From Desulfonema limicola (GTDB lineage: Bacteria; Desulfobacterota; Desulfobacteria; Desulfobacterales; DYRC01), in assembly GCA_020718925.1 (NCBI GenBank), contig DYRC01000158.1, positions 1 through 5,753 on the forward strand: 5,753 bases of DNA. Direction: 5' to 3'. The translations under genes and the position numbers were made by a program. Below the pieces are notes generated by a model. The model saw nothing but the letters and a program-made list of their open reading frames with translations, made no database searches and had not been told where the DNA came from. Below are positions 1 through 5,733 of this stretch, piece after piece (positions within the stretch are counted from its first letter, which is position 1; every line of letters begins with the position of its first letter).

Positions 1-284
1 CGTATGCTCATAATGTGAATCAGGATTCATCAGCATCCCAGCCCGAAAGCCTGAGCTACGGACAGGAAATCAGCTTCACGGTAGCCTGCACACCCGAAAC
101 CTGTATCCCCGGTGATGTGAACGGGGACGGGAACGTCAGCCTGAATGATGCGAGGATTCTTGCAGGGATGTCGGTCAGCAATGTCAACCTGAATGCGGAT
201 GTGAACGGAGACGGGAAAATCGGTCTTGAGGAATTGGGCTATATTTTGCAGAAAGTGGCGGGACTGAGACCGTCAGGCACTTAA
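1..284 (+). CDS. C-terminal end of a secreted protein with a dockerin/EF-hand-like calcium-binding module (5' end outside the window)
   Basis: The reading frame is open from the left edge (first whole codon at base 3) to a TAA at 282-284, so this is the last 93 residues of a longer protein. A GTG at 15 is in frame but is probably internal, because coding continues upstream and no ribosome binding site is visible. The tail carries two 12-residue calcium loops of the type DVNGDGxxxLxD/E, at bases 114-149 and 198-233, spaced 28 residues apart, followed by a helix ending in ILQKVAGLR. This is the layout of a type I dockerin-like pair of EF-hand loops. Two cysteines flank a short linker just before loop 1. 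Such tails are known from cellulosomal enzymes, but also as C-terminal modules on large extracellular proteins of non-cellulosomal bacteria. The function of the main part of the protein cannot be told from here. The protein is inferred to be extracellular or surface-bound. Confidence 0.8.
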   Translation, partial: YAHNVNQDSSASQPESLSYGQEISFTVACTPETCIPGDVNGDGNVSLNDARILAGMSVSNVNLNADVNGDGKIGLEELGYILQKVAGLRPSGT

Positions 285-288
285 ATGC

Positions 289-335
289 TGACTCGCTGAC
301 GCTCGCAACTCTGAGCCACGAGCGTCAGCGAGTTA
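289..335. repeat. Perfect 15-bp inverted repeat (hairpin) between convergent gene ends
   Basis: ACTCGCTGACGCTCG at 291-305 is followed by a 13-nt loop and its exact reverse complement at 319-333. A G-T wobble and one T-A pair extend the stem to 17 bp (289-335). It begins 4 bases after the stop codon of the rightward gene and lies 83 bases beyond the stop of the leftward chelatase gene. No T-run follows on either strand, so it is not a classical intrinsic terminator. It may still stop or stabilise transcripts from both sides. The long perfect GC-rich stem and its position suggest a dispersed REP- or MITE-like element, but only one copy is visible. Confidence 0.75.
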
Positions 336-338
336 AAT

Positions 339-380
339 CATCCTTTAATCCTTCAAAAATCCTTCAATCCTGATTCAGAC
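339..380. repeat. Short tract with four ATCC units, ending in TGATTCAGAC
   Basis: ATCC occurs at 340, 348, 359 and 367, that is at spacings of 8, 11 and 8 bases, within a CTTTAATCC / CTTCAATCC-like pattern that closes with TGATTCAGAC at 371-380. On the minus strand it reads GTCTGAATCAGGATT followed by repeated AAGGATT units. It begins 6 bases after the perfect inverted repeat, so the two may be parts of one element. No reading frame or RNA gene fits it. I have the impression of similar GAATCAGGATT/AAGGATT repeats scattered in other bacterial genomes, but cannot verify that here. Confidence 0.45.
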
Positions 381-415
381 AAGAAACAGCACAAGCCCGT
401 GAGACAAAGTTCTTC

Positions 416-1274
416 TTACTTAAACTGGGCATAAACCTGCTTCAGATGCTCTATCCAGATTTCAACAACATTGTCATATTCCGCAAGCCCTTTTAACACA
501 GGGACAGACGTAATTCCTGCTTTGCTGAGAATGCTTTTCCATGAATCCTCTTTATCGCCTGACATATCGTTTCTGGCATGGTCTCCGGCAACGGTCATCA
601 GGGGGATCAGATAGGCTTTTTTAACGCCTTTTGTCATCAGCGTTGTTCTGACATCCTCAATCGTAGGACTTCCATCAACTGTGCCTAAAAAAATGTTCGG
701 GTCTTTCTGCTGAAGGTGATAGAGCAGCGCGGTATAAAACGCATTGCCCCATAAATACCACCGCCTCATCTTTTTTGCGCTCTTTGGGAATATTTTCAAT
801 AACCGCGTCTGTTACTTTTTTCATGTCATCTTCGGTTCCCAACAGCGGATAACCCACGATGATTTTTTCAATTCCCTCAGACATGCTGGCAAACGCTTTG
901 GCATTCTGATACATTCCGTGAAATTCTTCGCCGCCGATGATATGAAACGACTGAACCGCTACATAGGTAAATCCCTCATCCATCATTTTTGCAAGCGCGA
1001 TTTCAACCGAATCCAGCTGCTTACCCTCTTTGGCAAGTTTATGCCGAATAACGTGAGACGTATACGCCCAGCGCACCGGCAGATCAGGAAATGCGGCTTT
1101 GACCTTTTTTTCAATGGTGACAAATGCCACCTGAGCTTCCGGCACACTGGTTCCGAATGTTACCAGCAAAATTCCTTTTTTCACAGATTTCTTTTTACCG
1201 TGTTCCGCCGCCATTGCTGAAAATGACATCATCAGACATAGCGCAACCAGACAGATACTGATTTTTCTGAACAT
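416..1274 (-). pseudogene. cbiK: Periplasmic CbiK-type sirohydrochlorin cobaltochelatase, broken by an out-of-frame internal deletion
   Basis: CbiK inserts cobalt into sirohydrochlorin in anaerobic B12 synthesis; sulfate reducers also carry an exported form. The ATG at 1272-1274 follows AGGAGG and gives a signal peptide: MFRK, hydrophobic core ISICLVALCLMMSFS, likely cleavage after AMA (residue 22). The first frame then reads as a class II chelatase: LLVTFGTS (36-43), AYTSHVIRHKL, and QSFHIIGGEEF with the expected active-site Glu (about 117). It reaches VVFMG at 750, then runs off frame to a stop at 675-677. The family continues in the +1 frame from 745 (NAFYTALLYHL, then LIPLMTVAGDHARND with the second metal His) to a TAA at 416-418. 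The MGHGxxHH segment that should bridge the halves, including the first metal-ligand His, is missing: about 6-7 codons, or 17 or 20 bases. A rejoined product would be about 285 residues. It lies 17 bases behind the ispH-ubiA gene. It is either a real pseudogene or an assembly artefact. Confidence 0.85.
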
Positions 1275-1278
1275 TTTT

Positions 1279-1284
1279 CCTCCT
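1279..1284 (-). promoter_or_regulatory. Ribosome binding site that sets the cbiK start
   Basis: AGGAGG on the minus strand lies 4 bases before the ATG at 1272-1274. This favours that ATG over the in-frame GTG at 1293-1295, which overlaps the stop of the upstream gene as GTGA and would put the Shine-Dalgarno sequence inside the coding region. The 4-base spacing is somewhat short. A coupled GTG start remains possible and would add seven residues in front of the same signal peptide. Confidence 0.6.
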
Positions 1285-1291
1285 ATTTTTT

Positions 1292-3028
1292 TCACGGCTG
1301 CCCCAGAGATGACAATAATGACCAGATCAGCGTAATCACGCCTGCAAATATGAACTGACTTTCAATCAGAAATTCCAGCTTGATTCCCGGCAGAATATAT
1401 CCCCGCTCATGCGCTATGATGATGGCAAAAATCAGCAGAGGGCAGATAGAAAGGGGCAGCCCCAAACCGGAGGTCAATCCTGCCGCGCCGGATAACGGCA
1501 AAATCAGCAGCATGGCAATCAGCATGGATTTTAAAAGCGTCAACGTTCGTTTTTCACCTAAAACCAGCGGAATTGTCTCTTTTCCGGCAATTCTGTCGCC
1601 TTGAATATCCAAAAGATCGAAAAATGCAGTTCTCACAAATACCAGAGACGCAGCCCAGCTAAACGCCAAAATGCTGCATAGATCAAGACTTCCGCTCAGA
1701 GACAAGGGGGCAAACAACGCCGTTACCACGCCCCATGCCGCAGCAATCAGGATGGTTTTTGAGCCGGGAATATCCCGGATTCGCTGATATTTGAAGGTAT
1801 CCGGCAGAAGTTTGATATTATAGGATAATCCCAATATGCTCATCAGCAGCAAAAGCAAAAATGGCAAAATTCCCCGTTTTGCCGCGATGGATAGCCCGAA
1901 TCCGCCGGACAGCAGGGCAAGCGCCGCCATAAACACTTTATAATCATTATAAAACGCGGCTCTGTCCGGGTCATTATAGCGATCCGCCTTCATGCCGATC
2001 AGATTGTTGAGAATGTGCATAGATTGAACATAGAGCATGGCAATCACAATGTAGGGCGAATAACGCCATATTCCGCAAAGCTTGGCGCAGGCATAACACA
2101 GGCAGCCCGCGCCTAATGCAAGATAGATATTGGTCAGAAGCAGCATAGACTGAAGCGAAAACAGTCCTTTGCGCCAACTGCTTTCATCTTTGAACGAAAG
2201 GCTTTCAAGTTTTCGGTAAATCCGCTTGATGACCCAGTTCGGCGTGGATGCCCCGGCAGTAAGACCGATGGTATGTGCCGAACACAGGCGTTTCAAATCC
2301 AATTCTTCTTCGGTTTCGATGTGATACGCGGTTTTTCCGGCTTGTGTGGCAATCTGGGCAAGGCGCTGGGTATTGCCGCTGTTTTTGCCGCCAACGACCA
2401 CTACCGCATCCACAGATTCCGACAAGGCTTTGGCTTCTTCCTGCCGCCGCTCTGTGGAATCGCAGATCGTGTCGAAGATTTTATAATGCGGAAATTTTCG
2501 GGCAGCCCATTGTTTCACGCCGTCAAACAGAAGCGTGTTCTGCGTGGTCTGAGCGACAATAATCGCATTATCAAATGCCGGAAGTGTGTCAATTTCATCA
2601 ATATCTGCAGCCACATAACCCTTTTCACCGCCATATCCGAGAAGCCCGATCACTTCGGGATGATCCCGATCTCCTACGATAATGCAGGCATAGCCTTGTT
2701 TGGCGTGTTTGGCAATGATGGTCTGAACCTTGACTACTTTGGGGCAGGTGGCGTCAATCACCATAAAACCTGAATTTTTAAGTGATTGTTTGGTATGGGG
2801 CGGAACGCCGTGCGCCCGAATCAGCACGGTCCCGGAGCCTTTTTCCGGGATGCTGTTAATCACCGAAACGCCTTTTTCTTTCAAAAGTGCCAAGACCTGC
2901 GGATTATGAATCAGAGGACCGTAAGTGCAGATCGGCTGCTGATGTTTGCCGGGCGCGTCCAATGCCATCTCTACCGCACGGTGTACGCCCATGCAGAATC
3001 CGGCAGTTTTGGCAATGACAATTTTCAT
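1292..3028 (-). CDS. ispH: IspH (HMBPP reductase) fused to a UbiA-like prenyltransferase membrane domain
   Basis: One 578-residue frame holds two enzymes. Residues 1 to about 275 are a complete IspH, the last MEP-pathway enzyme, which reduces HMBPP to IPP and DMAPP with a [4Fe-4S] cluster. It has the cluster cysteines Cys12 (GFCMGVHRAV), Cys94 (ATCP) and Cys188 (CDST), His40, His72, His122 and Glu124, QTT at 159-161, the SxN pair at 216/218 and Ser260. Residues from about 290 to 578 have roughly nine hydrophobic segments and resemble the UbiA family. Its second Asp motif is intact (D470, D473, D477, then AGKETIP). The first is N340...G344...D348RYNDP, with Gly where the usual first Asp sits. 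IspH alone is about 310-320 residues, so the extra length is the membrane part. The ATG overlaps the cooT stop as ATGA, implying translational coupling; its own Shine-Dalgarno is weak. The IspH half is secure. The substrate of the second half (quinone precursor, heme, other) is unknown. Confidence 0.93.
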   Translation of the reverse strand: MKIVIAKTAGFCMGVHRAVEMALDAPGKHQQPICTYGPLIHNPQVLALLKEKGVSVINSIPEKGSGTVLIRAHGVPPHTKQSLKNSGFMVIDATCPKVVKVQTIIAKHAKQGYACIIVGDRDHPEVIGLLGYGGEKGYVAADIDEIDTLPAFDNAIIVAQTTQNTLLFDGVKQWAARKFPHYKIFDTICDSTERRQEEAKALSESVDAVVVVGGKNSGNTQRLAQIATQAGKTAYHIETEEELDLKRLCSAHTIGLTAGASTPNWVIKRIYRKLESLSFKDESSWRKGLFSLQSMLLLTNIYLALGAGCLCYACAKLCGIWRYSPYIVIAMLYVQSMHILNNLIGMKADRYNDPDRAAFYNDYKVFMAALALLSGGFGLSIAAKRGILPFLLLLLMSILGLSYNIKLLPDTFKYQRIRDIPGSKTILIAAAWGVVTALFAPLSLSGSLDLCSILAFSWAASLVFVRTAFFDLLDIQGDRIAGKETIPLVLGEKRTLTLLKSMLIAMLLILPLSGAAGLTSGLGLPLSICPLLIFAIIIAHERGYILPGIKLEFLIESQFIFAGVITLIWSLLSSLGQP

Positions 3029-3222
3029 CCTTTGGGATGCTCTTTCAGATAAATTTTATGATCCACCAGAGATAACGACTCAATATAGCCTTTGATGAAT
3101 TTCTGCTCGCCGAAAATATTGACCAACATCAGTCCGTTTTCCGAAGGCGCTACGCTGTCCACAGATTCCATCAGCAGCACCTTGTCGTTTCCTTTGACAA
3201 GATAGGCATTGGCTTCGCACAT
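3025..3222 (-). CDS. CooT-family nickel-binding protein
   Basis: This 65-residue cytoplasmic protein matches the CooT family from end to end: an MCEA start, a short beta-rich body with VLLMESVDSVAPSENG, the central LVNIFGEQKFIKG, and SLVDHKIYL near the end. In Rhodospirillum rubrum, CooT is a small nickel-binding protein that helps mature carbon monoxide dehydrogenase, and Cys2 is needed for nickel binding; Cys2 is present here. Many anaerobes carry homologues away from CODH genes with unknown clients, and no CODH gene is seen in this window. A good TAAGGAG (3231-3237) lies 8 bases before the ATG. The stop overlaps the next start by 4 bases, so it is likely the first gene of a unit with ispH-ubiA and cbiK. 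The family call is firm; the nickel client is not known. Confidence 0.85.
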   Translation of the reverse strand: MCEANAYLVKGNDKVLLMESVDSVAPSENGLMLVNIFGEQKFIKGYIESLSLVDHKIYLKEHPKG

Positions 3223-3241
3223 AACACGCTCTCCTTATGAT

Positions 3242-3282
3242 AAAAAAAGCCCCTGCATCCGAAAGACGGGCGCAAAGGCTTT
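3242..3282 (-). terminator. Intrinsic terminator behind groEL, directly in front of cooT
   Basis: On the minus strand AAAGCC (3282-3277) pairs with GGCTTT (3251-3246), with further TGC/GCA and CCG/CGG pairs inside the loop, and the stem runs into seven Ts (3248-3242). It starts about 25 bases after the groEL stop. Only 4 bases separate the T-run from the cooT ribosome binding site, so any message reaching cooT from groESL must read through it. A cooT promoter in the AT-rich 3283-3307 gap would make it a leader hairpin. Confidence 0.75.
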
Positions 3283-3307
3283 ATATATTTTAAATTAAAA
3301 CAGCAGA

Positions 3308-4957
3308 CTACATCATTCCGCCCATTCCGCCCATGCCACCCATGCCCGGAGCGCCGCCGCCCATCGGCATATCGCCCTTTTCATCGGGTTTTTCAGCAAT
3401 CATAGCCTCGGTAGTCAGCATCAGAGAGGCAACGCTTGCCGCATTCTGAAGTGCCAGACGAACCACTTTGGTCGGATCGATAACGCCTGCATTGATCATA
3501 TCTTCATAAACGTCAGTGGCAGCATTGTATCCGAATGCGCCCTGTCCGTTTTTGACTTTCTCAATCGCAACCGAGCCTTCCACGCCTGCATTGTTGGCAA
3601 TCTGACGCAGAGGTTCTTCAATTGCGCGAAGAACAACCTTCAAGCCCAGTTTTTCTTCTTCTTTGAACGTGGCTTTTTTCAGTGCTTCGATGCAGCGAAC
3701 CAGCGCAACACCGCCGCCGGGAACAATGCCTTCTTCCACTGCTGCGCGGGTAGCGTTCAGGGCATCTTCCACTCTGGCTTTTTTCTCTTTCATTTCAACT
3801 TCGGTGGCTGCGCCCACATGAATCACCGCAACACCGCCGATGAGTTTTGCCAGCCGTTCCTGAAGTTTTTCCCGATCATAATCTGAGGTGGTTTCATCAA
3901 TCTGAGCGCGGATTTGCTTGACGCGTCCTTCCAACGCCGTACGCGCTCCGGCACCGTCAACAATCGTCGTATTATCTTTGTCAATGTTGATGCGTTTTGC
4001 ACGTCCCAGATCATTGACTGTCAGGCTTTCCAGCTTGATGCCCAAATCTTCGGACACCACCTGACCGCCGGTCAGAATGGCAATGTCTTCGAGCATGGCT
4101 TTTCTGCGATCACCGAAGCCCGGAGCTTTGACTGCCGCAACATGCAGTGTGCCTCTGAGTTTGTTCACCACCAGCGTTGCCAAAGCTTCGCCGTCAACAT
4201 CTTCGGCAATGATCAGCAGCGGCTTGTTCATTCTTGCGATCTGCTCCAGAATCGGAAGCAAATCTTTCATATTGCTGACTTTTTTCTCATTGATGAGAAT
4301 AAAGGGGTCTTCCAGCGATACGATCATTTTTTCAGGATCGGTAATGAAATAGGGAGAAATATAGCCGCGATCAAACTGCATACCCTCAACCACTTCCATC
4401 GTGGTTTCCATGCTTTTGGCTTCTTCGACCGTGATAACGCCCTCTTTGCCGACTTTTTCCATCGCATCGGAGATGATATTTCCGATAGTTATGTCATTGT
4501 TGGCAGAAATCGTGCCGACCTGAGCGATTTCGCGTTTTTCTTTGGTGGGCTTGCTGTTTTTCTTCAACTCTTTGATAACCACTTCCACCGCCGCGTCAAT
4601 TCCGCGTTTGATGGTCATGGGATCATTTCCGGCTGCGACCAGTTTCTGCCCTTCTTCGTAAATTCCGCGGGCAAGAACCGTAGCTGTTGTTGTGCCATCG
4701 CCTGCCATGTCGCTCGTTTTGCTGGCAACTTCTTTGACCATCTGAGCACCCATGTTCTCGAACTTGTCTTCCAACTCGATTTCTTTGGCAACCGTAACGC
4801 CGTCTTTGGTAACGGTCGGAGCGCCCCATGATTTGTCAATTACGACATTTCTTCCTTTGGGTCCAAGTGTTACCACTACTGCATCCGCAAGTGTCTTAAC
4901 GCCCTTGAGCATTGCTTCACGGGCTTTCATATCATATTTGATGAGTTTTGCCGCCAT
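3308..4957 (-). CDS. groEL: Chaperonin GroEL (60 kDa, Hsp60)
   Basis: GroEL forms the double-ring cytoplasmic chaperonin that folds proteins with ATP and the GroES lid. At 549 residues it has the full family length, and its start is colinear with E. coli GroEL: the phosphate loop TLGPKGRNV (30-38), Asp52 in KDGVTVAKE, and the ATP-site GDGTTT with Asp87 all fall at the usual positions. VPGGGVAL in the later equatorial part and the flexible Gly-Gly-Met-rich tail ending GGMGGMM are present. The ATG at 4955-4957 lies 37 bases after the groES stop. Its GGAGG (4970-4974) is 12 bases upstream, longer than usual, with the palindrome AAAGCTTT in the spacer. It is presumably co-transcribed with groES. 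A terminator follows. Nothing in the protein looks unusual. Confidence 0.99.
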   Translation of the reverse strand: MAAKLIKYDMKAREAMLKGVKTLADAVVVTLGPKGRNVVIDKSWGAPTVTKDGVTVAKEIELEDKFENMGAQMVKEVASKTSDMAGDGTTTATVLARGIYEEGQKLVAAGNDPMTIKRGIDAAVEVVIKELKKNSKPTKEKREIAQVGTISANNDITIGNIISDAMEKVGKEGVITVEEAKSMETTMEVVEGMQFDRGYISPYFITDPEKMIVSLEDPFILINEKKVSNMKDLLPILEQIARMNKPLLIIAEDVDGEALATLVVNKLRGTLHVAAVKAPGFGDRRKAMLEDIAILTGGQVVSEDLGIKLESLTVNDLGRAKRINIDKDNTTIVDGAGARTALEGRVKQIRAQIDETTSDYDREKLQERLAKLIGGVAVIHVGAATEVEMKEKKARVEDALNATRAAVEEGIVPGGGVALVRCIEALKKATFKEEEKLGLKVVLRAIEEPLRQIANNAGVEGSVAIEKVKNGQGAFGYNAATDVYEDMINAGVIDPTKVVRLALQNAASVASLMLTTEAMIAEKPDEKGDMPMGGGAPGMGGMGGMGGMM

Positions 4958-4993
4958 CTTTAAAGCTTTCCTCCGTCTGTATTTTCAAAAAAA

Positions 4994-5281
4994 TTATTCA
5001 ATCACACCCAGCACATCATCTTCGCGCATGATCAGATACTCCTGACCGTCAATTTTAACTTCTGTCCCGGCATATTTTCCGAACAGAATTCTGTCCCCGA
5101 CTTTGAGTTCAATCGCAATCTTTTTGCCGTCTTCACCGATTTTGCCGTTTCCGATAGCAACTACTTTTCCTTCTGCCGGTTTTTCTTTGGCAGTGTCCGG
5201 GATAATAATTCCGCCTTTTGTTTTGGTTTCTTCTTCTACTCTCTGAACCAAAATCCGATCCTGCAAAGGTTTGAGTCTCAT
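4994..5281 (-). CDS. groES: Co-chaperonin GroES (10 kDa, Hsp10)
   Basis: GroES forms the seven-membered lid that caps GroEL. The 95-residue product has the standard features: the N-terminal strand LKPLQDRILVQRVEEE, the mobile loop KTKGGIIIPDTAKEKP (about residues 20-35) with the hydrophobic GroEL-binding III, the roof-loop region around AIGNGKIGEDGKK, and the closing strand DGQEYLIMREDDVLGVIE. The family is usually 94-97 residues. AAGGAG at 5292-5297 lies 10 bases before the ATG. It is the first gene of a groES-groEL operon. The 179-base upstream gap to the fmdB-like gene holds a strong dyad but no recognisable CIRCE. Confidence 0.99.
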   Translation of the reverse strand: MRLKPLQDRILVQRVEEETKTKGGIIIPDTAKEKPAEGKVVAIGNGKIGEDGKKIAIELKVGDRILFGKYAGTEVKIDGQEYLIMREDDVLGVIE

Positions 5282-5302
5282 TGTTGTGCTTCTCCTTTTT
5301 CC

Positions 5303-5333
5303 GATATAGTTAATTTTAAAATGTGAATTTCAA
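5303..5333 (-). promoter_or_regulatory. Possible sigma-70-type promoter for groESL (weak)
   Basis: On the minus strand TTGAAA (5333-5328) could be a -35 box and TATATC (5308-5303) a -10 box. Their spacing of 19 is longer than ideal and the -10 matches only 4 of 6 consensus bases. A start would fall just upstream of the groES ribosome binding site. A second TTGAAA at 5366-5361 has no good -10 box. I found no clear CTTGAA/CCCCAT heat-shock promoter, so this assignment is tentative. Confidence 0.25.
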
Positions 5334-5338
5334 ACATG

Positions 5339-5361
5339 AATACGCCGAAATTCTGCGTATT
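5339..5361. promoter_or_regulatory. 23-bp dyad upstream of groES, probable operator
   Basis: The site is symmetric about base 5350: AATACGC (5339-5345) mirrors GCGTATT (5355-5361), and inside them GAA (5347-5349) mirrors TTC (5351-5353). Ten of eleven base pairs match, with one mismatch at 5346/5354. The outer arms are separated by 9 bases, the spacing found in CIRCE, but the arm sequence is not the CIRCE TTAGCACTC. It lies 57 bases before the groES start and between two TTTGAAA copies on the minus strand. A regulator binding site is the likeliest reading; a small RNA hairpin is possible if transcription starts upstream. Confidence 0.5.
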
Positions 5362-5460
5362 TTCAAAAGAAAACAATCCACCCGTTGGCGTCAGAACTGA
5401 CTTTTTTTCAGCCCCAAGCCATAATGATTTTGTTGGAAAATCTGAGCTTCAAGGTATGCG

Positions 5461-5733
5461 CTACGAAGTTTTATCCGCACTGGTGGTTTTGCTGTCAGTG
5501 CCTGAAGTCGCGGTCTCTTCTTTTTTGGGCTTGGCAGGTGTATTGCCGGAGTTTTTAGCTGCATAATCCGTAACATACCAGCCGCTTCCCTTCAGATGAA
5601 AACTGCTTTGAGAAATGAGTTTGCTAAGTTGTCCCGAACATTTTTTGCAACTAGTCAGCGGCGCATCAGAAAATTTCTGAACCGCTTCCTCAACATTACC
5701 ACACTGCGAACACTCATATTCATAAATTGGCAT
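5461..5733 (-). CDS. FmdB-family putative regulatory protein with zinc ribbon
   Basis: The 90-residue product begins MPIYEYECSQCG, the hallmark of the FmdB family, and has two CxxC pairs (Cys8/Cys11 and Cys29/Cys32) that should bind one zinc ion. The conserved KLISQSSFHLKGSGWYVTDY follows at residues 38-57. The rest (58-90) is a low-complexity Lys/Thr/Ser/Asp tail with no fold expected. The family is named after a putative regulator of the formamidase (fmd) gene of Methylophilus, but the role of most members is unproven. AGGAGGT at 5744-5750 lies 10 bases before the ATG, so the gene is complete. It precedes groES on the same strand by 179 bases. I see no clear terminator between them, but the dyad and gap suggest groESL has its own control. 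Confidence 0.92.
   Translation of the reverse strand: MPIYEYECSQCGNVEEAVQKFSDAPLTSCKKCSGQLSKLISQSSFHLKGSGWYVTDYAAKNSGNTPAKPKKEETATSGTDSKTTSADKTS

Noticed and set aside
16..27. TGAATCAGGATT matching, inverted, bases 366-377 of the ATCC tract
   Set aside because: It lies inside coding sequence, and a single 12-base match is about what chance gives in a window of this size.
339..380. Short CRISPR-like array
   Set aside because: The units are only 4-9 bases with 8-11-base spacing, without direct repeats or spacers of CRISPR size and without cas genes.
744..1220. Rightward open frame of 158 codons opposite cbiK
   Set aside because: It is antisense to clearly chelatase-like coding sequence, with biased composition and no recognisable motif.
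416..1274. Programmed +1 frameshift joining the two cbiK frames
   Set aside because: A simple shift at GGGC would still leave out the conserved MGHG segment and its metal-ligand His, so deletion explains the data better.
2273..2773. Rightward open frame of 166 codons opposite ispH
   Set aside because: It is antisense to conserved IspH coding sequence, with no domain resemblance; a shadow frame.
3914..4831. Rightward open frame of 305 codons opposite groEL
   Set aside because: It lies wholly antisense to a textbook groEL, has a His/Phe/Asn-rich composition typical of complementary-strand frames, and has no family resemblance.
5385..5417. GTCAG-AA-CTGAC hairpin followed by seven Ts on the plus strand
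   Set aside because: The stem is only 4-5 bp with a very tight loop, and no plus-strand gene ends here to be terminated.
5282..5460. Canonical CIRCE or sigma-32 promoter upstream of groES
   Set aside because: No TTAGCACTC/GAGTGCTAA pair is present. A CTTGAA exists on the minus strand at 5453-5448, but no CCCCAT-like -10 follows at a suitable distance.
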